39,685 bases of DNA from Pseudomonadota bacterium (lineage in GTDB: Bacteria > Pseudomonadota > Gammaproteobacteria > Burkholderiales > Rhodocyclaceae). Below, one piece after another: positions 24,982 through 31,909 of the stretch. The position numbers and the translations under genes were made by a program. The notes beneath the pieces are model-generated. The model was not told where the DNA came from, ran no database searches, and worked only from the letters and a program-made list of their open reading frames with translations. Numbering within the stretch: position 1 is the stretch's first letter; each line of letters starts with the position of its first letter. The DNA lies in contig JAGTRT010000026.1 in NCBI GenBank assembly GCA_018261895.1, forward strand, positions 1-39,685, given 5' to 3'.

Positions 24982-26382
24982 TCACGCCGCGAGCACGGTG
25001 CCCGGGCCACTCTGCCTGGCCCACGGTGCCGGCTTGCGCACGGCCGCCCACACCGGGCTTTCCATTGAGAGCGCGAGCTGGCGCGCCAGTTCGACCATGC
25101 CGTCGTAGCCGGCGTAGCCGAATTCACGCTCCTGGTTGATATCGAGGAAGGGAATGCGGGCCTTGAGCGCCGTGTAGAGGTTGCGGCCGCCGGCGATGAG
25201 GATGTCGGCCTTGTATTCGTGGTAGGTCGACAACAGCGCCTTCGGGCTGCCGTCGTCGATCATCTTGGTGTCCTCGCCCATCAGTTCGCGGATGCGTGCC
25301 TTGTCTTCTTCCGTCGACTTCTTGGTGCCGGTGGCCACCACTTTCATGCCGAGATCCTGGAGTGCAGAGACGATGGACCACGATTTGACGCCGCCGGTAT
25401 AGAGCAGCACGCGCTTGCCGCGCAGGCGGTCGCGCCAGGGTTCGAGCGCCGCGTGGGATTTGGCTTCTTCGCGGGCAATGACCGCTTCCGTCCGCGCCAT
25501 GAGATCGGGGTCGCCGATCAGGCGGGCGAAGTCGCGCAAGGCGTTGGAGACATCCTGGACGCCGTAGAAACTGCCTTCGAAGAAGGGCTGACCGTAGGTG
25601 TCCTGCATCTTGCGCGCGACGTTGAGTAGCGCCTTGGCACAGACGACCATATTGACCTTGGCCCGGTGCATGGTCTGCACTTCGTTGAAGCGCGCGTCGC
25701 CGGACAGGGTGCACAAAATGCGCAGGCCGAGTTCGTCGAACAGCGGAGCGACATGCCAGAACTCGCCGGCGATGTTGTACTCGCCGATTAGGTTGACGTC
25801 GTAGGTCGGCAGGCCGTCGGCACGCGGCTTGGCCGGGGCCGGTTCGGCCGTGCCGATGACGTGCTTGAACATGGCCTCGCCGGCCAGGCGGTTGCCCAGA
25901 TTCTTGGTGCCGTAGAAGCCGGCCGCATCGACCGGAACGACCGGCACGCCGACACGTTCGCTGGCAGCCTTGCAGACGGCGCCGACGTCGTCGCCGATGA
26001 GGGCGGTGACACAGGTGTTGTAGACGAAAACGGCCTTCGGCGCATAGGTATCGACAGCCTGCTTGATGGCATGGAACAGGCGCTTTTCACCGCGCCCCAT
26101 GACCACGTCGGTTTCCGAGAGGTCGGTGGTCATGCCGATCTTGTACAGCGTGACGCCGGAGGAACGCGTGCCGCGGTTGTCCCAGGAGGAGCCGGCGCAG
26201 GCGATCGGTCCATGCACGATGTGCGCGACATCGGCAATCGGCAACAGGGCGATCTGGGCGCCATCGAAGGAACAACCACCCGCCGTGGCGCCCGGCTTGG
26301 GCTTGGCGCAGCCGGATTTTTCCTTGGTGTTGTGCGTACAGGCTGGCTCGTCGAGCAAGGCTTGGATTTCGCTGGCTTTCAT
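24982..26382 (-). CDS. nifE: NifE, subunit of the NifEN FeMo-co scaffold
   Basis: 466 residues from [10 protein letters not shown] (26382; GGAGA upstream). Homologue of NifD. Family blocks: [70 protein letters not shown], and [33 protein letters not shown]. Cysteines in [19 protein letters not shown] and [11 protein letters not shown] are conserved. It makes the NifEN complex with NifN. It has its own sigma-54 promoter. nifN lies downstream in a different unit. Confidence 0.97.
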   Translation of the reverse strand: MKASEIQALLDEPACTHNTKEKSGCAKPKPGATAGGCSFDGAQIALLPIADVAHIVHGPIACAGSSWDNRGTRSSGVTLYKIGMTTDLSETDVVMGRGEKRLFHAIKQAVDTYAPKAVFVYNTCVTALIGDDVGAVCKAASERVGVPVVPVDAAGFYGTKNLGNRLAGEAMFKHVIGTAEPAPAKPRADGLPTYDVNLIGEYNIAGEFWHVAPLFDELGLRILCTLSGDARFNEVQTMHRAKVNMVVCAKALLNVARKMQDTYGQPFFEGSFYGVQDVSNALRDFARLIGDPDLMARTEAVIAREEAKSHAALEPWRDRLRGKRVLLYTGGVKSWSIVSALQDLGMKVVATGTKKSTEEDKARIRELMGEDTKMIDDGSPKALLSTYHEYKADILIAGGRNLYTALKARIPFLDINQEREFGYAGYDGMVELARQLALSMESPVWAAVRKPAPWARQSGPGTVLAA

Positions 26383-26411
26383 GCTGGTCTCCAGATGTCT
26401 GGATAGCAATT

Positions 26412-26427
26412 AGCAAGACGGGTGCCA
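26412..26427 (-). promoter_or_regulatory. Sigma-54 -24/-12 promoter of nifE
   Basis: Minus strand TGGCACCCGTCTTGCT: full -24 (TGGCAC) and -12 (TTGCT), ten bases between GG and GC. It is about 30 nt before the nifE ATG. Confidence 0.92.
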
Positions 26428-26460
26428 CATCCAATGCATTGTTTTATATGGAAAAACAAA

Positions 26461-26491
26461 TAAAAAAGCTTGTCGCTTTCACGACAAGCTT
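26461..26491 (-). terminator. Terminator after the HhH gene that contains the nifE NifA site
   Basis: On the minus strand, the 10-bp stem AAGCTTGTCG/CGACAAGCTT with a 6-nt loop is followed by a T-run (TTTTTTA). It begins 22 nt after the stop of the HhH gene, so it has all features of an intrinsic terminator. The stem-loop overlaps the NifA site at 26471-26486 entirely. Confidence 0.85.
26471..26486. promoter_or_regulatory. NifA upstream activator site of nifE
   Basis: TGTCGCTTTCACGACA, a TGT-N10-ACA site with one change from the palindromic TGTCGC-N4-GCGACA form. Centre 65 bp from the -12 GC of nifE. It lies inside a terminator hairpin. Confidence 0.85.
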
Positions 26492-26513
26492 TCGATATTG
26501 CGACAAAGCCGGC

Positions 26514-27557
26514 TTACAGCGAGAGGAATTCGCGCAGCTTGGCCAGTGTCTTGGCGCCCATGCCCTTGGCTTTGCACACATCGTCGAGCGCGGCATACGG
26601 ACGGGCGGCGACGATGGCCTTGGCCACATCGCGCGACAAGCCCTTGATGGCGGCCAGTTCGTCTTCGCTGCCCTTGTTGATCGACACCGGCTTGACCGTT
26701 GCCTTGGGCGCAACCGCCTTCGCGGCGGCCTTGGTGGCAACCTTTGCAGCAGCCGGCTTGGCAGCGGCCTTGGGTTTTGCCGGTGCCTTGGTCTTGGCGG
26801 CGGCTTTGGCCTTGGTCGGTTTGTCGACGGCGGCTGCCTTGGCTGGCGCCTCGAAATTGCGGTAGTCACGCGTCACGTAACCGGCCGGGGTCCACTCGCG
26901 CAGCATGAGCGTGAGCGCGGCCGCTTCGACCGGCGTCGCGGCCGGCACATCGTAGCGGCAATCGGACCAGGAGGCACCACCGGCCAGAACGCCGAGAATG
27001 ACCGTAGCCACCGGGTTGCCCGTCCAGCTGCCACCGGCATAGGGTGCGTCCAGCGCCCAGACTTCGAGCGACAGGGTGCCACTCAGGTTGTCGAGATCGC
27101 GCGGATTGACGATGGCGTCGATGCTCAACTTGGCGCTGCCTGCCGCCAGCGTGCAGGCGACATCGCCGACCAGGGTCGGCTGGAAGAAGCTTTCGCGGCA
27201 GGGATAAACCGCCAGGTCGCGAACCTGCGGCGAGCCGTCGGCCGCGTAGGCAACCAGCGCCAGCGCCAGCGCCTGATCGACGGCACCAGCCGGCGGCATG
27301 GCAGCACACCAGCCCGCCGTGGCCAGGCCACCGGCCATCGGCTGCACTGCCAGCTCGGCCACCTTGACGCCATGCGTCTGCAAACCACTGAAACCGTCGT
27401 CGCTGGCCCAGAGCTGGAGCGCCCAGGCCTGGCCGGCCGCGAGGTCGGCGTCGGAGAAATTCACTTCCGCGTTGAGATGCACGAAGTCGCCTTCAAAACG
27501 GTAGCCGTGGTTTTCGCCAATGGCGGTAGAGATAGCCGAGGGGATTTGATTCGTCAT
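26514..27557 (-). CDS. Helix-hairpin-helix protein with lysine/alanine-rich linker
   Basis: 347 residues from MTNQIPSAIS. About the first 230 residues form an unrecognised beta-rich region with repeated patterns (AEVNFSDADLAAGQAWALQLWASDD, GSAKLSIDAIVNPRDLDNLSGTLSLEVWALDAPYAGG). The next 60 are a histone H1-like lysine-, alanine- and proline-rich linker (KAKAAAKTKAPAKPKAAAK). The last 60 look like a helix-hairpin-helix domain of the ComEA kind (SINKGSEDELAAIKGLSRDVAKAIVAARPYAALDDV). Such domains usually bind DNA. It is a single gene just upstream of nifE, with its own terminator and a TATAAT -10. The function is unknown. Confidence 0.82.
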   Translation of the reverse strand: MTNQIPSAISTAIGENHGYRFEGDFVHLNAEVNFSDADLAAGQAWALQLWASDDGFSGLQTHGVKVAELAVQPMAGGLATAGWCAAMPPAGAVDQALALALVAYAADGSPQVRDLAVYPCRESFFQPTLVGDVACTLAAGSAKLSIDAIVNPRDLDNLSGTLSLEVWALDAPYAGGSWTGNPVATVILGVLAGGASWSDCRYDVPAATPVEAAALTLMLREWTPAGYVTRDYRNFEAPAKAAAVDKPTKAKAAAKTKAPAKPKAAAKPAAAKVATKAAAKAVAPKATVKPVSINKGSEDELAAIKGLSRDVAKAIVAARPYAALDDVCKAKGMGAKTLAKLREFLSL

Positions 27558-27591
27558 ATTTTGCAACCTGCTTTGCCGTGAAAAGGCGCGC

Positions 27592-27597
27592 ATTATA
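27592..27597 (-). promoter_or_regulatory. -10 box upstream of the HhH gene
   Basis: A perfect TATAAT on the minus strand 35 nt before the ATG; the -35 at 17-bp spacing (GATAAA) is poor. No matching sigma-54 element is seen. Confidence 0.4.
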
Positions 27598-27676
27598 TGA
27601 GCGATTTTCCTTTTTTTATCATGTAGTTAGATTTATTTTTAAGGCACCGGATTGGTGCGCAAAAACAGGCCGAATT

Positions 27677-27692
27677 TGTCGCAAACCCAACA
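27677..27692. promoter_or_regulatory. NifA-like site upstream of the HhH gene
   Basis: TGTCGCAAACCCAACA fits TGT-N10-ACA, but only the left arm of the extended palindrome is kept. The nearest -24/-12-like sequence (27562-27577) has GG and GC 11 bases apart, which would not be functional by the usual rule. Confidence 0.35.
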
Positions 27693-27693
27693 T

Positions 27694-27717
27694 GAAAAAA
27701 GGCGGCCGAAGCCGCCT
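27694..27717 (-). terminator. Terminator after the antiporter gene
   Basis: A 6-bp GC-rich stem GGCGGC/GCCGCC with a CGAA loop, followed on the minus strand by six or more T. It ends the rnf-antiporter transcription unit. Confidence 0.85.
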
Positions 27718-27722
27718 TTGGG

Positions 27723-27756
27723 ATTTCAATTTTGGCCCTTTTTTCCGGTTGACCGT
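27723..27756 (+). repeat. Dispersed 34-bp sequence, copy after the antiporter gene
   Basis: 30 of 34 positions match 14285-14318, including the exact core TTTTTTCCGGTTGACCGT. It lies between the antiporter stop codon (27779) and its terminator. Confidence 0.75.
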
Positions 27757-27778
27757 CAAATCCCCGGTAGCCGACTTG

Positions 27779-29098
27779 CTAATGGGCCTGCGCAGGCGCC
27801 TCGGTCGTCACGGGAACAGCCACCTTCTTGTGGCCTTGATCCGGATGCCAGCCGAGCACGGCCAGCATGAACATGAAACCCACGACGTAGGCAACGGCGA
27901 CGTGCCAGCCGTGCTTGAGCCACTGGACAGCCGACTTGGCTTCCGGGTACATGTTCGACAAGGCAACGCCGGCCGACGAGCCGAACCACAGCATCGAACC
28001 GCCGAAACCGACCGCGTAGGCCAGGAAGCCCCAGTCGAAGCCGCCCTGGCGCAAGGCCAGCGCCGTCAGCGGAATGTTGTCGAAGACAGCCGACACGAAG
28101 CCCAGGGCGAAAGCGGACTGCCAGGATGCCGGCGGCAGTTCCTCGACCGGCATCATCGACGCGCAGAGCACGAGCGAAAGCAGGAAGATCGAACCCTTGA
28201 CGGTTTCCGGCAGCAACTCCCAATCATGGCGACGGACCGGGATGGTCAGGATGATCGCCACCCAGACCGCCACGCCGATGAACGGGAAATGTTCAGCCAG
28301 CGCCGGGAACTTGACGTTGATGGTGATGTTGGTGGCGACCGCGAACACGAGCATGGTAGTGACGATGAAAATCCGCCCCCAATCGACATGGGTGTGGGCA
28401 TGCGAGCTCTTGATGATCGGCGAGTAGGCATGTTGCTGCTTGGCGCCAAAGTAGCCGATGATGAGCAGCGCAATGCCGGCCGCGACATAGGCGTCGAACA
28501 CAACAACCGGGCTGATGCCGTCGATCCACATCATGGTCGTCGTCGTATCGCCGACCACCGAACCCGAGCCGCCAGCGTTGGACGCCGCGACAATGGCGGC
28601 CAGGAAGCCGATATGCACCTTGCCCTTGAACAACTGGTGGGCCATCGCGCCGCCGATCAGGGCCGCCGCGATGTTGTCGAGGAAACTGGAGATCACGAAG
28701 ACCATGACCAGCATCACGAAGCCGCCCTTCCAGTCATCCGGCAGGAATTTCGGCAGGATGACCGGCACGTGGCTCTTCTCGAAATGCCGGGCCAACAGTG
28801 CAAAGCCGGTCAGCAGGCAGAACAGGTTGGCGATGGTCACCCACTCATGGCCGAGGTGGCCGGCAAACCCGGCGACACCAACGCCGGTTTTGAAGCCCGT
28901 GAAAATGATCTTGTACAGGCTGATCGTGAACAACCCGGTCAGCGCCACGTACAGGGTCGCGTTGTGGAACAGCGCGACGCCGAGCAGCGTCAGGGCGAAG
29001 AGGATGAAATCGACGGGAATGCCGCCAACGGTTGGCAGGGCATCGGCCGCAAACGCAGACGCGGGCAGGAGCAGGAGTGGGGTCAAAAAACGATACAT
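27779..29098 (-). CDS. NhaD/ArsB-type sodium/proton antiporter or anion permease
   Basis: 439 residues from ATG 29098. An N-terminal signal-like segment (MYRFLTPLLLLPASAFAA) precedes about 12 membrane helices. Conserved blocks of the ArsB/NhaD ion-transporter superfamily include ISSFLDNIAAALIGGAMAHQL, AIVAASNAGGSGSVVGDTTTTMMWIDG and FVSAVFDNIPLTALAL, the two DN motifs being typical of Na+/H+ antiporters. It begins 145 nt after rnfH. The call Na+/H+ antiporter is more likely than arsenite export, but citrate-type substrates cannot be excluded. A Na+ link to Rnf is inferred from position. Confidence 0.85.
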   Translation of the reverse strand: MYRFLTPLLLLPASAFAADALPTVGGIPVDFILFALTLLGVALFHNATLYVALTGLFTISLYKIIFTGFKTGVGVAGFAGHLGHEWVTIANLFCLLTGFALLARHFEKSHVPVILPKFLPDDWKGGFVMLVMVFVISSFLDNIAAALIGGAMAHQLFKGKVHIGFLAAIVAASNAGGSGSVVGDTTTTMMWIDGISPVVVFDAYVAAGIALLIIGYFGAKQQHAYSPIIKSSHAHTHVDWGRIFIVTTMLVFAVATNITINVKFPALAEHFPFIGVAVWVAIILTIPVRRHDWELLPETVKGSIFLLSLVLCASMMPVEELPPASWQSAFALGFVSAVFDNIPLTALALRQGGFDWGFLAYAVGFGGSMLWFGSSAGVALSNMYPEAKSAVQWLKHGWHVAVAYVVGFMFMLAVLGWHPDQGHKKVAVPVTTEAPAQAH

Positions 29099-29141
29099 GG
29101 CTGTTCTCAAGGATGATGAAATTCTGGTTATTTGTGCTGCT

Positions 29142-29158
29142 ATCGCGCCCGGCGCGAT
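29142..29158. other. Perfect inverted repeat between rnfH and the antiporter gene
   Basis: ATCGCGCC-C-GGCGCGAT, 8-bp arms around one base. No T-run follows, so a terminator is unlikely; a protein-binding site or RNA hairpin is possible. Confidence 0.3.
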
Positions 29159-29243
29159 CGAGCCGGACAGCACCCCGCCAGCAAACAGCCGCATTGTCGA
29201 CTGCTTGTGCCAAGGTTTCAAATTCGGATTATCCCGTAGTCGT

Positions 29244-29513
29244 TCAGTCCTCGGCCATATCCTTCCGCGGTACGGTTTCCGGGTCGGCGATGATGCCGCG
29301 ATAGATTTCGACACGGTCGCCCGGCTTCAGGGCGGCATCGAGCTTGACCAGGCGACCGAAAACGCCGACTTTCTGCGCCGAGAGGTCGATATGCGGAAAC
29401 TGCTTGAGGATGCCCGAACGCTCGATCCCTTCGGCCACCGTCGATTCGTCGGGGACCTCGATATTCAGCCAGATTTGCTGACCCGGCTCGGAATAGGCAA
29501 CACCAATTTGCAT
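29244..29513 (-). CDS. rnfH: RnfH-family protein
   Basis: 89 residues. It opens MQIGVAYSEPGQQIWLNIEVPDESTVAEGIERSGILKQFPHIDLSAQKVGVFGRLVKLDAALKPGDRVEIYRGIIADPE, the ubiquitin-like RnfH family pattern. RnfH genes often accompany rnf; the protein's role is not settled. It lies 10 nt after rnfE. Confidence 0.93.
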   Translation of the reverse strand: MQIGVAYSEPGQQIWLNIEVPDESTVAEGIERSGILKQFPHIDLSAQKVGVFGRLVKLDAALKPGDRVEIYRGIIADPETVPRKDMAED

Positions 29514-29523
29514 TTTTTTCCCC

Positions 29524-30195
29524 TTAGGCTGCAGCCAGTTGAGCTTTTTCTGCCTTGCGCTCGTCCAGGCGTCGTTCCATTACGCGCTTGCCGGCCAGCA
29601 GGAAGCCAAGAATGGCGAAGCCGCCCGGCGGCAGGATCATGAGCAGCGCCCCGCCGTAACCGGGCAGCTTCATTTCAAGAAAGGCGAAAGATGGCCCAAG
29701 CAGGTTGGACGCTTGGGCGAACAGCGTGCCTGACCCGAGGAACTCGCGGATCAGCCCGATGAAGGTCAGCGCACCGGTAAAGCCAAGCCCCATGGCCAAC
29801 CCGTCGACCGCCGATGCACCGACACCGTTCTTGACGGCAAACGCTTCCGCCCGCCCGAGAATGGCGCAATTGACGACGATCAGCGCAATGAACAGGCCGA
29901 GCACCTTGTACAACTCGTGCAGCCAGGCGTTCATCGCCATGTCGACGACTGTCACCAGCGTCGCGATGAGCACGACGAACACGGGAATCCGCACCTGCGA
30001 ACTGACCGTGTGACGGATCATCGAGACCAGGATGTTGGAAACAACCAGCACCGCCGTCGTCGCCAGCCCCATGCCAAGGCCGTTGGTGCCGCTCGTCGTC
30101 ACCGCCATCGTCGGGCACATGGCCAGCAACTGCGCGAAGACAACGTTCTGCTCCCACAGGCCTTCCTTCATGATATTGCCGTAGTTGTCGCTCAT
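29524..30195 (-). CDS. rnfE: RnfE, integral membrane subunit of the Rnf complex
   Basis: 223 residues with six membrane helices. Family markers: LWEQNVVFAQLLAMCPTMAVTTSGTNGLGMGLATT, VNCAILGRAEAFA and PPGGFAILGFLLAGKR. RnfE is homologous to NqrD and RnfA, and the two form the membrane core that carries an intramembrane Fe-S cluster through conserved cysteines (here in MCPTMAV and VNCAILG). Confidence 0.97.
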   Translation of the reverse strand: MSDNYGNIMKEGLWEQNVVFAQLLAMCPTMAVTTSGTNGLGMGLATTAVLVVSNILVSMIRHTVSSQVRIPVFVVLIATLVTVVDMAMNAWLHELYKVLGLFIALIVVNCAILGRAEAFAVKNGVGASAVDGLAMGLGFTGALTFIGLIREFLGSGTLFAQASNLLGPSFAFLEMKLPGYGGALLMILPPGGFAILGFLLAGKRVMERRLDERKAEKAQLAAA

Positions 30196-30204
30196 GTTCC
30201 GCTC

Positions 30205-30810
30205 CTAGCCCGTGATTTCCGCCTTGTGGGCGGCAAAGAATTCCAGCCCGCCCTTGACGGCCTTGACCACTGCGCGCGGCGTGATGGTCGCCCCGGCAAA
30301 CTGGTCGAAAATGCCGCTATCCTTCTTGACGGCCCATTTCTCCGGTGCCGGATCGCCCAGCGACTTGCCGTCGAAACCCTTGATCCAGGCATCTTTTTTC
30401 ACCTCGATCTTGTCCCCCAGACCGGGCGTTTCGGCATGTTTCAGCACCCGCACCCCCAGCGTCCGACCGTCGGCATCCACCGCCATCAAAACCTGGATAT
30501 CGGCGGCGTAGCCCCGCTCGACAACCTTGAACAAGGCCGCCTTGACCACCCCGTCCTTGCGGGCGCGGTAGATGGTCACGGCATTGCCGTTTTTCTCGAG
30601 CTCGACCGTATCCTTCAGGAAATCATTGTCGGCCATGCCCTGCGGCAGGACTTCCGACAGCGAGTCGCGCAGATCCTTGGCCTCAGCCGCTGCGATGGCC
30701 TCGCCCGTGGCGCTCGATGCCAAGGCCAGCGCACCGCTGGCGAGCAGCGCGAAAACGCCGAGCAGCACCGGCTGGTAGCCGATCTTTTCGCGGAATGACT
30801 CGAAATTCAT
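30205..30810 (-). CDS. rnfG: RnfG, FMN-binding subunit of the Rnf complex
   Basis: 201 residues. An N-terminal membrane helix (LLGVFALLASGALALASSATGE) and a periplasmic FMN-binding domain. The covalent FMN is expected on Thr of DQFAGATITPRAVVKA near the C-terminus. Gap of 1 nt to rnfD and 9 nt to rnfE. Confidence 0.97.
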   Translation of the reverse strand: MNFESFREKIGYQPVLLGVFALLASGALALASSATGEAIAAAEAKDLRDSLSEVLPQGMADNDFLKDTVELEKNGNAVTIYRARKDGVVKAALFKVVERGYAADIQVLMAVDADGRTLGVRVLKHAETPGLGDKIEVKKDAWIKGFDGKSLGDPAPEKWAVKKDSGIFDQFAGATITPRAVVKAVKGGLEFFAAHKAEITG

Positions 30811-30811
30811 C

Positions 30812-31909
30812 TCAGGCTCCCTTGCTTTCTGGAATGTCGAGCGGCTTGCCCTTGCGGTCCCGGCCGAGAATGCGCGGCTTGATGAAGCGGTCGATGACCG
30901 GGGTCAGCGCATTCATCAACAGCACCGCGAAAGCCATACCCTCGGGATAGCCGCCCCAGGTGCGGATCACCCAGGTCATGAAGCCGACACCAAGGCCGAA
31001 GACGATCTGGCCGGCTGGCGTATTGGGCGAGGTCACGTAGTCGGTGGCGATGAAGAAGGCGCCGAGCATCGCCGCGCCCGACAGCATATGCGCCGAAACG
31101 CTCAGGTAATGGCCAGGATCGACAGCATGGCCAATGGCCGCGGGAATCGCCAGCCCGGCCAGAACGGCCGCCGGCGTATGCCAGCTGATGATGCCAACGC
31201 CAATCAGATATATCCCGCCGGCCAGAATGAGCAGAGAGGCCGACTCGCCCAGACTGCCTGATCGGGCGCCGATCCATGACAGTGCCGGGGCGTGCTCGCC
31301 GGCCAGTGAATGAAAGAGGTCGATACCACGTGACAGTTCGGTCTTGGCGTGGCCGAGCAGCGAGGCACTAGCCATCGCATCCGGCTGAGGCAGGCTGGTG
31401 AGAAAAATGCGCAGGCCATCAATGAAGTCAGGCGCAGCCAGCGAGGTCAGCGGCAGCGGCGAGACCCACATGGTCAGCGGCACCGGGAAGGAAACCAGCA
31501 AGGCGACGCGAGCAACCATGGCCGGATTGAAGACGTTCTGTCCAACACCGCCGAACACCTGCTTGCCGATCACGATGGCGATGAAACCACCGACCACGGC
31601 CACCCACCAGGGCGCCCAGGGCGGCAAGGTCATGGCCAGCAACCAGCCGGTGAGCAGGGCCGAACCGTCAAACAGGGTTCGCTTGATGCGCGTCACCCCC
31701 ATCATCTTCAAGGCCAGCGCCTCGAAACCGAGGCAGGACAGAATCGTCAGTAGCCACAGGAAAAATGAAGGCCAGCCGAACAACCAGAAACCATAGAGCG
31801 TGGCAGGCACCAGCGCCATCTGGACCCGGAACATGGTGCGGGTGACCGAGTTGCCACCATGGGCGTGCGGCGAGGCAATCGGCTGCGCGGTTATTGCGGC
31901 ACTGTTCAT
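30812..31909 (-). CDS. rnfD: RnfD, integral membrane flavoprotein subunit of the Rnf complex
   Basis: 365 residues, about ten membrane helices. Family markers: KQVFGGVGQNVFNPAMVARVALLVSFP, FFIATDYVTSPNTPAGQIVFG and FIKPRILGRDRKGK. The expected covalent FMN motif (usually DxxSxATPL) reads DAMASASLL at about residues 196-204, with Ser in place of the usual Thr. The ATG overlaps the second rnfC stop (ATGA). Confidence 0.96.
   Translation of the reverse strand: MNSAAITAQPIASPHAHGGNSVTRTMFRVQMALVPATLYGFWLFGWPSFFLWLLTILSCLGFEALALKMMGVTRIKRTLFDGSALLTGWLLAMTLPPWAPWWVAVVGGFIAIVIGKQVFGGVGQNVFNPAMVARVALLVSFPVPLTMWVSPLPLTSLAAPDFIDGLRIFLTSLPQPDAMASASLLGHAKTELSRGIDLFHSLAGEHAPALSWIGARSGSLGESASLLILAGGIYLIGVGIISWHTPAAVLAGLAIPAAIGHAVDPGHYLSVSAHMLSGAAMLGAFFIATDYVTSPNTPAGQIVFGLGVGFMTWVIRTWGGYPEGMAFAVLLMNALTPVIDRFIKPRILGRDRKGKPLDIPESKGA

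Noticed and set aside
27562..27577. CGGCAAAGCAGGTTGC on the minus strand before the HhH gene as a sigma-54 promoter
   Set aside because: GG and GC are 11 bases apart; sigma-54 is very strict about ten.
29210..29225. TGGCAC followed by AAGCAGTCGAC on the minus strand upstream of the antiporter gene
   Set aside because: Good -24 block but no GC at the -12 position, so it is not a sigma-54 promoter by the usual rule.
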